From: Gemmatimonas sp. UBA7669
GTDB lineage: Bacteria; Gemmatimonadota; Gemmatimonadetes; Gemmatimonadales; Gemmatimonadaceae
Reading direction: 5' to 3'
Assembly (NCBI RefSeq): GCF_002483225.1
Contig: NZ_DLHL01000004.1
Location: 248 to 64,247, forward strand
Length of the DNA: 64,000 nt
Of the stretch, positions 46,910 to 56,064 are shown piece after piece. The translations under genes were made by a program, and so were the position numbers. The notes beneath the pieces were generated by a model that did no database searches, was not told where the DNA came from, and saw only the letters and a list, made by a program, of their open reading frames with translations. How positions within the stretch are numbered: position 1 is the first letter of the stretch; every line of letters begins with the position of its first letter.

Positions 46910-49617
46910 TCACCGCACGTATCGATGGCATGGAAGTGGCCGTGCCGCCTGGCACGTCCGTGCTTCAGGCGGCCAGGGCTGCCGGCGTGAACATTCCCAA
47001 GCTCTGCGCCACCGACTCACTCAAGGCCTTCGGCTCCTGCCGCTTGTGTGTGGTGGAGATCGAGGGAAGAAAGGGTTTGCCCGCCTCGTGCACCACTCCG
47101 CTGGAAGCGGGCATGGTGGTGCGCACGCAGTCGCCCACCGTGGCGCGTGTGCGCCGCAACGTGATGGAGCTGTACATCTCCGATCACCCGCTGGACTGTC
47201 TCACCTGCGCGGCCAACGGCGACTGTGAATTGCAGGACATGGCGGGGGCGGTCGGACTGCGCGAAGTGCGCTATGGCTACGATGGTGCCAACCATCTGCA
47301 GGCGCAGAAGGACGCGTCGAATCCGTATTTCAGTTTCGATCCGGCTAAGTGCATCGTGTGCTCACGCTGCGTCCGCGCCTGTGACGAAATCCAGGGCACG
47401 CTGGCGCTCAGCATCACCGACCGTGGGTTCGCCAGTAAAGTTGCGGCTGGTATGGAGGAAAGTTTCCTCGAGTCCGAGTGTGTGTCCTGCGGCGCCTGCG
47501 TGCAGGCCTGCCCAACGGCAACGCTCATCGAAAAGACGGTCATTGACGCGGGGCAACCGGACCGGCAGGTCAAGACCACCTGCGCCTACTGCGGTGTGGG
47601 CTGCTCCTTCGTTGCGGAGCTCAAGGGCACCGACGTGGTGCGCATGACGCCTGACAGCAGTGGCGGCGCCAACGAAGGGCACTCCTGTGTGAAGGGCCGG
47701 TTTGCGTGGGGGTACGCCACGCATCCTGACCGCGTGCTGCGGCCCATGATCCGCGAGCGTACTTCCGACGATTGGCGTCAGGTGTCGTGGGATGAAGCCA
47801 TCGCCTTTGCGGCGGCGCGATTCCAGGCCATTCAGGCCGCGCACGGCCGCGAGGCCATCGGTGGCGTCACCTCATCGCGCTGCACCAACGAAGAAGTGTA
47901 CGTGGTGCAAAAGATGGTGCGCGCCGCGTTCCACAACAACAACGTGGATACCTGCGCGCGGGTCTGTCACTCACCCACGGGCTACGGCCTCAAGCAGACC
48001 TTCGGCACGTCGGCGGGCACGCAGGACTTCCGCAGCGTGGCGCACGCGGACGTCATTGTGGTCATTGGCGCCAACCCCACCGATGCGCATCCGGTGTTTG
48101 CGTCACGCATGAAGCGGCGCCTGCGTCAGGGCGCCAAGCTCATTGTCATCGACCCGCGGCGCATCGACCTCGTGCGCAGCCCACACATCACCGCCACGCA
48201 CCACCTGCAGCTCAGGCCCGGCACCAATGTGGCGGTCATCAACGCGTTGGCGCATGTCATCGTCACCGAGGGGCTGGTCAACGAGACCTTTGTACAGGAG
48301 CGCTGCGACACGGTATCGTTCGCGCAATGGCGCGAGTTCATTGCGCGTCCCGAGCATGCTCCGGAAGCAACCGAGTCCATCACCGGTGTTCCGGCAGCCG
48401 AACTGCGCGCCGCCGCTCGTCTCTACGCCACCGGCGGCAACAGTGCCATTTATTATGGCCTGGGCGTGACCGAGCACAGCCAGGGCAGCACCATGGTCCT
48501 GGGCATCGCCAATCTGGCCATGGTGGCCGGCCAGGTGGGCCGCGAGGGCACGGGCGTCAATCCCCTGCGTGGACAGAACAACGTGCAGGGGTCCTGCGAC
48601 ATGGGATCCTTTCCGCACGAACTTCCCGGCTACCGGCATATCTCGGATAGTGCCGTGCGCGGTGTCTTCGAAAGTGCCTGGCAGGTGTCACTCGACCCCG
48701 AGCCCGGCCTGCGCATCCCCAACATGCTGGCCTCGGCGCGCGGTGGCACGTTCCGTGGCATGTTCATCCAGGGTGAGGATCTCGCGCAGTCCGATCCCGA
48801 CACCACACATGTCGTGCAGGCACTTGAAGCCATGGACTGTGTGGTGGTGCAGGACCTGTTCCTCAACGAGACGGCCAAGTACGCACACGTGTTCCTGCCC
48901 GGCACGGCCTTTCTCGAGAAGGACGGCACCTTCACCAACGCCGAACGACGCATCAACCGCGTACGTCCCACCTCGCCGCCGCGCAGCGGACTGCACGAGT
49001 GGGAGGCCGTGTGCCGACTGGCCACGGCCATGGGCTATCCGATGAGCTACCCGTCCGCGTCGGCCATCATGGATGAGATTGCGGCGCTCACGCCATCGTT
49101 CTCCGGCGTGTCCTTTGCCTATCTCGACGAGGTGGGCAGTGTGCAGTGGCCCTGCACCGCCGAGACGCCGCGCGGAACACGGATCATGCACGAGCAGGGC
49201 TTTGTGCGCGGCAAGGGGCGCTTCCTGCTCACACAGTACGTGCCCACCGATGAGCGGTCCACGCGGCGCTATCCGCTGCTGCTTACGACCGGTCGCATTC
49301 TTTCGCAGTACAACGTGGGCACCCAGACACGTCGCACGGCCAACAGTACCTGGCACACCGAAGACGTGCTGGAAATCCATCCGCACGACGCGGAGCTTCG
49401 TGGAATCGGCACAGGGGATGGTGTGCAGTTGGCCAGTCGAAAGGGCGCCATCACGCTGCATGCGCAGGTGACCGACCGCGTACCGGAAGGCATTGTGTAC
49501 ACCACCTTCCATCATCCCGAAGCCGCAGCCAACGTGGTTACTACCGAGTACTCCGACTGGGCCACCAACTGCCCGGAGTACAAGGTGACGGCCGTCGAGG
49601 TGCGTCCCGTTGACTGA
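46906..49617 (+). CDS. fdsA: NAD-dependent formate dehydrogenase alpha (molybdopterin) subunit
   Basis: FdsA oxidises formate to CO2 at a bis-molybdopterin-guanine-dinucleotide site. The 903-aa product has an N-terminal [2Fe-2S] domain (Cys34, 45, 48, 62) and a His94-Cys cluster (HPLDCLTCAANGDC). Two ferredoxin clusters follow (149-159 and 192-202), then the Mo-domain cluster (226-233). The metal ligand is Cys354 followed by the essential His355 (RVCHS); the Arg in LRGQNNVQG is also kept. It uses Cys, not selenocysteine. The start is ATG 46906, overlapping fdsB. It could also run as a CO2 reductase. Confidence 0.96.
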   Translation: MITARIDGMEVAVPPGTSVLQAARAAGVNIPKLCATDSLKAFGSCRLCVVEIEGRKGLPASCTTPLEAGMVVRTQSPTVARVRRNVMELYISDHPLDCLTCAANGDCELQDMAGAVGLREVRYGYDGANHLQAQKDASNPYFSFDPAKCIVCSRCVRACDEIQGTLALSITDRGFASKVAAGMEESFLESECVSCGACVQACPTATLIEKTVIDAGQPDRQVKTTCAYCGVGCSFVAELKGTDVVRMTPDSSGGANEGHSCVKGRFAWGYATHPDRVLRPMIRERTSDDWRQVSWDEAIAFAAARFQAIQAAHGREAIGGVTSSRCTNEEVYVVQKMVRAAFHNNNVDTCARVCHSPTGYGLKQTFGTSAGTQDFRSVAHADVIVVIGANPTDAHPVFASRMKRRLRQGAKLIVIDPRRIDLVRSPHITATHHLQLRPGTNVAVINALAHVIVTEGLVNETFVQERCDTVSFAQWREFIARPEHAPEATESITGVPAAELRAAARLYATGGNSAIYYGLGVTEHSQGSTMVLGIANLAMVAGQVGREGTGVNPLRGQNNVQGSCDMGSFPHELPGYRHISDSAVRGVFESAWQVSLDPEPGLRIPNMLASARGGTFRGMFIQGEDLAQSDPDTTHVVQALEAMDCVVVQDLFLNETAKYAHVFLPGTAFLEKDGTFTNAERRINRVRPTSPPRSGLHEWEAVCRLATAMGYPMSYPSASAIMDEIAALTPSFSGVSFAYLDEVGSVQWPCTAETPRGTRIMHEQGFVRGKGRFLLTQYVPTDERSTRRYPLLLTTGRILSQYNVGTQTRRTANSTWHTEDVLEIHPHDAELRGIGTGDGVQLASRKGAITLHAQVTDRVPEGIVYTTFHHPEAAANVVTTEYSDWATNCPEYKVTAVEVRPVD

Positions 49618-50491
49618 GGCCGCTGCGCGGACTCGGCAAGCAGGTGTGGTCCACGAATCCGTTCACATCGGCCGTGGTGTCGCCGAGCGGACGGTCTCGT
49701 GGGGTATTGTGGACGAAGCCGCGGTGCAGATCATGCTGAACGGTCAGCCGCTGGTGGTGCTCATGGCGACGCCTGCCGACCTGGCCGATCTCGCGCGCGG
49801 TGTGCTGCGCACCGAGTTTGGTGTGATCGAACCCGCATCCATCGCGTCGGTGCAGGAGCATCACCTGTTGGGTGAGTATCGGGTGGAGGTGCAGCTGAAC
49901 GCCAACCTGGCCAGTGTACAGCATTCACCAAACCAAACGGGCATGCCCAACAGCAGTTGCGGCCTCTGTGGCATGGAGAGCCTCGCGCAGCTGGCCACCC
50001 GCACGCAGGCCCTGCCCCGCGTCCATCCCCCGGCGATACCTGACGGCATCGTGCTTTCCGCCTTCGCCCAGATGCATCAGCGCCAGCCGCTCAACGCCCT
50101 CACGCACTCCGCACACGCCGCCGCCTGGTGCCTGCCGTCCGGCGAGGTCGTGCTCGTCCGCGAGGACGTGGGACGTCACAATGCGCTCGACAAGCTCGTT
50201 GGCGCACTCTACGGGCCCAATGCAGACCCGGAGCTGGCGCGCGATGGGTTTGTCGTGATGTCCAGCCGCGGCAGCTATGAACTGGTGCACAAGACGGCGC
50301 ATACCGCAGCGCGGCTTCTTGCCACCTGGTCGGCCCCAACCAGCATGGCGCTGCAGTGGTCGAGACATCTGGGCCTGCCCCTCTGCAGCGTGGCCCGTGA
50401 CGGGCGTACTGAGCCGCAGGTGGCCCACTTTGAGCACGCGCCAGCCTCGATCTCAGCACCAGCACCGGAGTCTTACCATGCCCACCGGTGA
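49610..50491 (+). CDS. fdhD: formate dehydrogenase sulfurtransferase FdhD
   Basis: FdhD delivers sulfur from a cysteine desulfurase to the molybdenum cofactor of formate dehydrogenase. The 293-aa product carries the essential CxxC pair (SSCGLCG, Cys117/120) and the conserved VREDVGRHNALDKLVGA segment. The start appears to be TTG 49610, supported by GAGG nine bases upstream; it lies inside the end of fdsA (8-base overlap). A later GTG is the alternative. The gene overlaps fdsD by 14 bases. Confidence 0.93.
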   Translation: MTEAAARTRQAGVVHESVHIGRGVAERTVSWGIVDEAAVQIMLNGQPLVVLMATPADLADLARGVLRTEFGVIEPASIASVQEHHLLGEYRVEVQLNANLASVQHSPNQTGMPNSSCGLCGMESLAQLATRTQALPRVHPPAIPDGIVLSAFAQMHQRQPLNALTHSAHAAAWCLPSGEVVLVREDVGRHNALDKLVGALYGPNADPELARDGFVVMSSRGSYELVHKTAHTAARLLATWSAPTSMALQWSRHLGLPLCSVARDGRTEPQVAHFEHAPASISAPAPESYHAHR

Positions 50492-50735
50492 TCACCACGT
50501 GAATGACGGCCCACCCGATGTGCTGCGCATGGCCAACCAGATCGCAGCCTTCTTTGCGCCTTATCCGGAAACCGATGCCGTGGCCGGCGTACTCGATCAC
50601 ATCGAAAAGTTCTGGGCCCCATCCCAGCGCAAGGAACTGCTGGCGCTGGTGACGGGGCTCGCCCCCGCGTCGGAGTCATGGCATCCGCTGGCACGCCGCG
50701 CGGCGGAGCAGCTGCTGCGTCGCATCGATGAGTAG
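50478..50735 (+). CDS. fdsD: formate dehydrogenase delta subunit
   Basis: The 85-aa product matches the small FdsD family in MANQIAAFFAPYP and the HIEKFWAPSQRKELLAL region. FdsD is needed for assembly or stability of NAD-linked, molybdenum formate dehydrogenases; it is not catalytic. The start is ATG 50478 with GGAG seven bases upstream, inside the end of fdhD. Its presence confirms that the upstream GBA genes are a formate dehydrogenase. Confidence 0.9.
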   Translation: MPTGDHHVNDGPPDVLRMANQIAAFFAPYPETDAVAGVLDHIEKFWAPSQRKELLALVTGLAPASESWHPLARRAAEQLLRRIDE

Positions 50736-50750
50736 CTCGCTGCTGCCGGG

Positions 50751-50786
50751 AGTGAACGCGAGAGTGAACGCGAGAGTGAACGGCAT
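50751..50786 (+). repeat. 12-bp tandem repeat in the fdsD-mobA gap
   Basis: AGTGAACGCGAG is repeated exactly twice (50751-50774), with a third copy matching for its first eight bases and diverging after that. It fills part of the 78-base gap before mobA, about 28 bases from the mobA start. It may be neutral slippage or influence mobA expression. Each copy contains a GTG that is out of frame with mobA. Confidence 0.75.
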
Positions 50787-50813
50787 GCTGAACACGCGTG
50801 TGGCGGTCTCACC

Positions 50814-51431
50814 GTGATCGCGGCCGACATTACGGCCGCGGACATCACGGCGGTAGTGCTCTGTGGAGGCGAGGGTCAACGCATGGGCGGCGCAGACAAG
50901 CCCTTGCTGCCTTTTGGCGGTCGTCCGTTGGTCCAGCACGTTCTGGACGGTCTTGACGGCTCCGTCTCGCAGGTGCTGCTGGTGGCCAATCGATCACTCG
51001 ATGCGTATCGCCAGCTCGCACACGACCGGCTGCCCTTCGGGCCATGTGAGGTTATCTGCGATGCGGAACCGGGACTCGGCCCGCTGGCCGGCATTGCCGC
51101 CGCCGCGCATCACCTGCCAACGCCCTGGGCGTTTGTGTGCGCGGGCGATGTCCCGTTCGTCTCCGCCGCACTGGTGCAGCGTCTCGTGGGACACCGCACC
51201 GGGTACACGGACGCAGCACGCGTGGCGCACGATGGCGAACGGCGACAACCACTGTTTGCGCTCATTCCGCGTGCGGTCATGCTCACGGCGGCGGACGCCC
51301 TCAAGCACTCGGAGTCTCGCTCAGTGGCCGGCTGGCTCGCGGCGCACGGTGCGGAATGTGTTCCGGCTGCGGATCTCGCCAACCAAATGATCAGCATTGA
51401 CGAGCCGTCGCAGCTCCGTCAATTGGGCTGA
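50814..51431 (+). CDS. mobA: molybdenum cofactor guanylyltransferase MobA
   Basis: MobA joins GMP from GTP to molybdopterin, making the guanine-dinucleotide cofactor that FdsA needs. The 205-aa product has the nucleotidyltransferase signature LCGGEGQRMGGADKPLLPFG near the N-terminus and the metal-binding CAGDVPFVS. The start is GTG 50814; no upstream in-frame start exists before a stop codon. The N-terminus carries a short internal duplication (ADITAADIT). It closes the operon, 78 bases after fdsD. Confidence 0.93.
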   Translation: MIAADITAADITAVVLCGGEGQRMGGADKPLLPFGGRPLVQHVLDGLDGSVSQVLLVANRSLDAYRQLAHDRLPFGPCEVICDAEPGLGPLAGIAAAAHHLPTPWAFVCAGDVPFVSAALVQRLVGHRTGYTDAARVAHDGERRQPLFALIPRAVMLTAADALKHSESRSVAGWLAAHGAECVPAADLANQMISIDEPSQLRQLG

Positions 51432-51456
51432 CGGAGCTGCAACCACGTCGGACGTG

Positions 51457-53106
51457 TCAGGCGCCGACGTAGGGCCGATACACCGGTTCGTACATGGTGT
51501 CACTGACCGCCACGGCAATGTCCACGGGACGCGGCGCGCGTGCGAGCCCACGATCGAACGCAATGCGGGCCACCTCCACCGCGATCGCGCGCGACACCTC
51601 ACGAATGCGGGACAGCGCCGGATAGATGCGCCCCATGGCCAGGTCATCGGCCGTGACCATGTCCGCCAGGATCCTCGCCGCAGCCGCAAACATTTCCTCG
51701 GTCACGCGCGTGGACTGGGCCACCAGCACACCCAACCCGACACCTGGGAAGATGTACGCGTTGTTGCCCTGCCCCGGCACATGGGTGCGCCGCTTGTGGG
51801 TCACCGGCGCAAAGGGGCTACCGCTCGCGAACACGGCGTGACCATCGGTGGCCGTATAGGCCTCGCGCGCCGTGCATTCAGCCTTGGACGTCGGGTTGGA
51901 CAACGCCATCACCACCGGACGCGGATGATGTCGGGCCATGGCCTCGAGCACCGCCGTGGTGAAGGTCCCGGGTGTGCCGGACACACCAATGAGCGCGTGC
52001 GGCTTGAGCGTCTCCACCGCTTCGAGCAGGCTGCGTGTTGGCGCATGGTCGTGCGCGAAACGACGCTTGTGCGAGGCGAGATCCGTGCGTGAAGACTCCA
52101 CGAGGCCCTTGCTGTCCACGAACCAGCAGTGGCGGCGCGCTTCATCCACCGACATGCCGTCCTCTACCAGCGCTTCCACCACCAGATCGCCGATGCCGAT
52201 GCCCGCTTCGCCTGCGCCAAGGAACAGCAGGCGCATGTCGCGCAGCGGTACACCAACAAGGCGCGACGCCGACAACAGACCCGCCAGCGTCACCGACGCG
52301 GTGCCCTGGATGTCATCGTTGAAGGTGCAGACCTTGTCGCGCCAGGTCTCGAGCAGGGCAAACGCATTGTGGTTGCCGAAGTCCTCGAACTGGATGCACG
52401 CGAGCGGGAAGCGTTCCTGCACGGCCTCCACGAACTCCGTGAGCAGCGCATCGTACTCCGCTCCCCGAAGCCGAGGCTGTCGCAGGCCCATGTATGCGTC
52501 ACTTTCGCGCAGCTCGGCGTTGTCCGTTCCCACGTCAATGGCGATGGGCAGACACTGATGCGGCGGCACGCCGGCGCAGGCCGTGTACAGCGTGAGCTTG
52601 CCGATGGGAATGCCCATGCCGTTGGCCCCGAGATCGCCAAGACCAAGAATGCGCTCGCCATCGGTCACCACGATCATGCGCACATCGTCGCTGGGCCAGT
52701 GCGCCAGCACTTCGCGCACCCGCCCACGATCTTCGGCGCTGATGAAGAGCCCGCGGCTGCGCCGGAAGATGCGTCCGAACTCCTCGCAGGCCTGGCCCAC
52801 CGTGGGCGTGTACAACACCGGCATCAGCTCCTCGAGATGATCCATCACGAGGCGATAGAACAACGTCACGTTGCGATCGTTCAGCGAAACGAGATACGAA
52901 TACTGGTCGAGCGGCGTGGGACGCGAACGCACGCCTGGCAGGATGCGCGCCAACTGCTCGTCCTGCGTCATCACTCGCGGCGGCAGCAGGCCGCGAAGGC
53001 CAAGCGCGTCGCGCTCGGCCTGGGTAAAGGCCGTACCCTTGTTGAGTTCGGCGTCGTTGAGCAGTGCCGAGCCGCGCTTGGCGACCGGCAGTTCTGTGGT
53101 GGTCAT
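51457..53106 (-). CDS. maeA: NAD(P)-dependent malic enzyme (large form)
   Basis: Malic enzyme converts malate to pyruvate and CO2 with NAD(P)H. The 549-aa product is of the large MaeA/eukaryotic class, with LYTPTVGQACEEF, catalytic-region FEDFGNHNAF, the metal-site stretch FNDDIQGTASV and the dinucleotide fold GAGEAGIGIGDL. I chose the ATG at 53106, because the longer frame overlaps nuoN. It lies 23 bases after nuoN on the same strand, so it may be co-transcribed with complex I and supply NADH to it. It is convergent with mobA (25 bases). Confidence 0.95.
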   Translation of the reverse strand: MTTTELPVAKRGSALLNDAELNKGTAFTQAERDALGLRGLLPPRVMTQDEQLARILPGVRSRPTPLDQYSYLVSLNDRNVTLFYRLVMDHLEELMPVLYTPTVGQACEEFGRIFRRSRGLFISAEDRGRVREVLAHWPSDDVRMIVVTDGERILGLGDLGANGMGIPIGKLTLYTACAGVPPHQCLPIAIDVGTDNAELRESDAYMGLRQPRLRGAEYDALLTEFVEAVQERFPLACIQFEDFGNHNAFALLETWRDKVCTFNDDIQGTASVTLAGLLSASRLVGVPLRDMRLLFLGAGEAGIGIGDLVVEALVEDGMSVDEARRHCWFVDSKGLVESSRTDLASHKRRFAHDHAPTRSLLEAVETLKPHALIGVSGTPGTFTTAVLEAMARHHPRPVVMALSNPTSKAECTAREAYTATDGHAVFASGSPFAPVTHKRRTHVPGQGNNAYIFPGVGLGVLVAQSTRVTEEMFAAAARILADMVTADDLAMGRIYPALSRIREVSRAIAVEVARIAFDRGLARAPRPVDIAVAVSDTMYEPVYRPYVGA

Positions 53107-53129
53107 GAGTCGTTGGAAAAGCGCGTCGG

Positions 53130-54539
53130 TCAGACGCGCGAAAGAATCCAGCCGGGAACGAGCGTCAGCAGCAGCGTCGCTACGCCGCACAACACGCCGG
53201 CCGCACGGGAGAGGCCGTCACCGGGGAGCAGGGGCTGTCCAGCCGCCGGCAGCGAGCCCTCGGCCACGGGGCGCATGAACACGCGCTGCACCACGCGCAG
53301 ATAGAAGAACAGTCCGAGGAAGCTTCCCACGAGGCCCAGCACGGCGTACACCGGATAGCCGGCCGTCACCACGGTGCGGAAGATGAGGAACTTGGCCGTG
53401 AAGCCCGGGAAGGGCGGCAGGCCCGCCAGTGAAAACATGGCCACCGCCATCAGCGCCGCGGCCATGGGCCGGTGTCTGAACAATCCGTCGAGTGAGCCCA
53501 ATGTATCACGGGTCACGTCGTTGCCGTGCGGCGGCAACACGGCGAAAGCCAGCAGATTGCCGGCAGCGTAGGTGACGAGATAGAACACCACGGCGTCGCC
53601 GCGCGTGGCCGGATCACCCAGAAAGGCGTAGAACAGATAGCCCGCGTGCGCGATGGAGGAGTACGCGATCATGCGGCGCAGGGAATTCTGGCGCATGGCG
53701 GCCACGTTGCCCCACACGATGCTCGCCAGCGGCAGCACGGCCAGCAGCTGCACGAGGGGCCCCTGCACCGTCACGCCCTGGAAGAGCTGCAGACCCACCA
53801 CGAGTACGGCGGCCTTGGACAACGTGGCCATGTACGCCGTCACCGGTACACTGGCGCCCTCGTAGGTATCGGGTGCCCACCCATGAAACGGCACGACCGC
53901 CCCCTTGAGGAACAGCGCCGCTACCACGAGCACCAACGCCGTCGTGGCCACCGGGTCCGCCATGGTCATGGCCTCTGCCACGGCCGAGACCTGCATGCTG
54001 CCGGTGGTCCCGTACAGCAGGGCGATGCCCATGAGCAACACCGCGGAGGCGGTGCCACTCAGCACGAGATACTTGAGCGCCGCTTCCGCACTTTCTGCCC
54101 GGCGCATGGCCAGCACAATGAGCGCGTAGACGGGCACCGAGAGCATCTCGAGCCCGAGAAAGAGCACCAGCGCACTCTGCGCACTGGGCAACAGACTGAG
54201 CCCATACAACGAGGCCAGCAACAGCAGCGGAAACTCCGCCCCCTCGAAGTCGGTGCGCGACATGAGCAGCACCGGAATGCTGAGCGCCAGCAGCAACGCC
54301 TTGGTGACATACACACCAGGCGTGACCAGCAACTGCCCGTCGAACAAGTTGGCGTTCAGGCCCTGTGCGGCCAGCACAAACGACGCCACCACGGCACCCA
54401 GCACGGCCACGACGCCCACCCCTAGGGCCACGGCGGTCACCACACCGCGACGCCCGAGAGACAGCACGATCAGCGTCAGCATCCCGAGCAGCAACAGATG
54501 CTCGGGCAGCAGTGCGAGAAGAACCTGATTATCGGGCAT
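53130..54539 (-). CDS. nuoN: NADH-quinone oxidoreductase subunit N
   Basis: NuoN is one of the three antiporter-like proton-pumping subunits of complex I. The 469-aa product has about 14 membrane helices and the family's Lys-bearing helices (LFLKGAVVPFHGWAPDTYEGA, YMATLSKAAVL) and SLAGLPPFPGFTAKF. It starts at ATG 54539 and overlaps nuoM by 11 bases. It is the last nuo gene; malic enzyme follows. Confidence 0.96.
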   Translation of the reverse strand: MPDNQVLLALLPEHLLLLGMLTLIVLSLGRRGVVTAVALGVGVVAVLGAVVASFVLAAQGLNANLFDGQLLVTPGVYVTKALLLALSIPVLLMSRTDFEGAEFPLLLLASLYGLSLLPSAQSALVLFLGLEMLSVPVYALIVLAMRRAESAEAALKYLVLSGTASAVLLMGIALLYGTTGSMQVSAVAEAMTMADPVATTALVLVVAALFLKGAVVPFHGWAPDTYEGASVPVTAYMATLSKAAVLVVGLQLFQGVTVQGPLVQLLAVLPLASIVWGNVAAMRQNSLRRMIAYSSIAHAGYLFYAFLGDPATRGDAVVFYLVTYAAGNLLAFAVLPPHGNDVTRDTLGSLDGLFRHRPMAAALMAVAMFSLAGLPPFPGFTAKFLIFRTVVTAGYPVYAVLGLVGSFLGLFFYLRVVQRVFMRPVAEGSLPAAGQPLLPGDGLSRAAGVLCGVATLLLTLVPGWILSRV

Positions 54540-56064
54540 CGGCGGGCACCCGGGAAGTCATGACCTGCTCCTGATAGCGGCGCGCCGCCAACTCCGTTTT
54601 TCGCAGCGCTCCGTCGGGGAACAGTCCCAACAGGAAGACGGCGACCACCAGGACTCCGAGCACACTCATCTCACGGGGCGTGACGTCGGCCAACGGCTGA
54701 TGCGGCGCCTTGGGTGCACCAAAGAGGAAGGTGAGCGCAAAGCGCAGCATATAGAGCGCACCAAGCACCACGCCCGACACGGCCGCCATGGCGAGCCAGA
54801 GCGGGAGGTTGTTGCCATCGAGGTGCTGTGGCCAGGCGGCGTTGAAGGCACCCAACAGCACAAGGAACTCACCCGTGAACCCGCTGGTGGTGGGCAGGCC
54901 CACCGAGGCCAGCATGAACAACACGAAGAACAACGCGTACATCGGCATCTGCCGCGCCAAGCCGCCGTATGCGCTCAGCTCACGCGTATGGCAGCGTTCA
55001 TAGACGACGCCGACCAGGAGGAAGAGACCGGCCGCCACGATGCCATGACTCACCATCTGCACGATCGCGCCCTGAATGCCTGCGAGGTCGAGACTGAGCA
55101 GGCCCAGCATGACATAGCCCAGATGGCTGATGGACGAGTAGGCGATGATCTTCTTGATATCCTGCTGCACCAGAGCCAGACAGGCACCGTACACGATGCT
55201 CACCACCGACAGCGTCATGAGCCATGGCGTGAACAGGCGCGTGGCGTCGGGGAACAGCGGGAAACCCAGTTTGATGAAACCGTAGGTGCCCATCTTGAGC
55301 AGCACACCGGCCAGAATCACCGAGCCCGGCGTGGGCGCCTCAACGTGCGCATCAGGCAGCCAGGTGTGCAGCGGCACCATGGGCACCTTGATGGCAAACG
55401 ACAGCACGAAGGCCGCCAGCAGCCACACCTGCACCTCGACGGGAAGTGCCACACGCAACAGATCGGCGAAGGCGAATGACGCCACCCCGCCCTGCTGCTG
55501 CAGCGCCCACACCAGGTAGATGATGGCGCCAAGCATGAGAATGCTGCCGAACGCGGTGTACAGCACGAACTTCATGGTCGCGTAGGAACGCCGCGCCCCA
55601 CCCCAGATTCCGATCATGAAGAACATCGGAATGAGCATGGCTTCCCAGAACACGTAGAACAGGAAGAGATCCTGGGCCACGAGTGCTCCCATCATGGCAA
55701 ACTGTAGCAGCAGCAGCATGGCGTGAAACAGCGCCACATCCTTTTCGATGCTGCGCCACGCCCCAACGACCACCAGTGGCCCGAGGAAGGCGGTGAGCAG
55801 CACCAGCAGGATGTTGAGCCCGTCGAGACCGACGTGGTAGGCCACGCCCCAGTCGGCAATCCACGGGATGTTGGTCGCCGCCTGCAAAGCGAGATCACTG
55901 CCATCGAACTGGCGATACAACCAGAGCGCCATCACAAACTGCAGCAGCATCACGCCGGTCGTGACCAGACGTGAAGTCGTGGCGTTCCCGCGCACCAGCG
56001 CCAGCGGCAACAGCCCGGCCACCGGCAACCACAGCACGAGATTGAGCAGCAGCGCATCAGACAC
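54529..56064 (-). CDS. nuoM: NADH-quinone oxidoreductase subunit M
   Basis: This antiporter-like subunit (511 aa, about 14 helices) carries SFAIKVPMVPLHTWLPDAHVEAP and LLKMGTYGFIKLG with the pumping Lys residues, and FLVLLGAFN. The start is GTG 56064, eight bases inside the end of nuoL. The upstream in-frame extension is Trp/Cys/Gly-rich and overlaps nuoL. It is coupled to nuoL and nuoN. Confidence 0.96.
   Translation of the reverse strand: MSDALLLNLVLWLPVAGLLPLALVRGNATTSRLVTTGVMLLQFVMALWLYRQFDGSDLALQAATNIPWIADWGVAYHVGLDGLNILLVLLTAFLGPLVVVGAWRSIEKDVALFHAMLLLLQFAMMGALVAQDLFLFYVFWEAMLIPMFFMIGIWGGARRSYATMKFVLYTAFGSILMLGAIIYLVWALQQQGGVASFAFADLLRVALPVEVQVWLLAAFVLSFAIKVPMVPLHTWLPDAHVEAPTPGSVILAGVLLKMGTYGFIKLGFPLFPDATRLFTPWLMTLSVVSIVYGACLALVQQDIKKIIAYSSISHLGYVMLGLLSLDLAGIQGAIVQMVSHGIVAAGLFLLVGVVYERCHTRELSAYGGLARQMPMYALFFVLFMLASVGLPTTSGFTGEFLVLLGAFNAAWPQHLDGNNLPLWLAMAAVSGVVLGALYMLRFALTFLFGAPKAPHQPLADVTPREMSVLGVLVVAVFLLGLFPDGALRKTELAARRYQEQVMTSRVPADAR

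Noticed and set aside
47965..47970. Selenocysteine in the formate dehydrogenase active site
   Set aside because: The codon at the metal ligand is TGT (Cys) followed by CAC (His), so no UGA recoding or SECIS element is needed.
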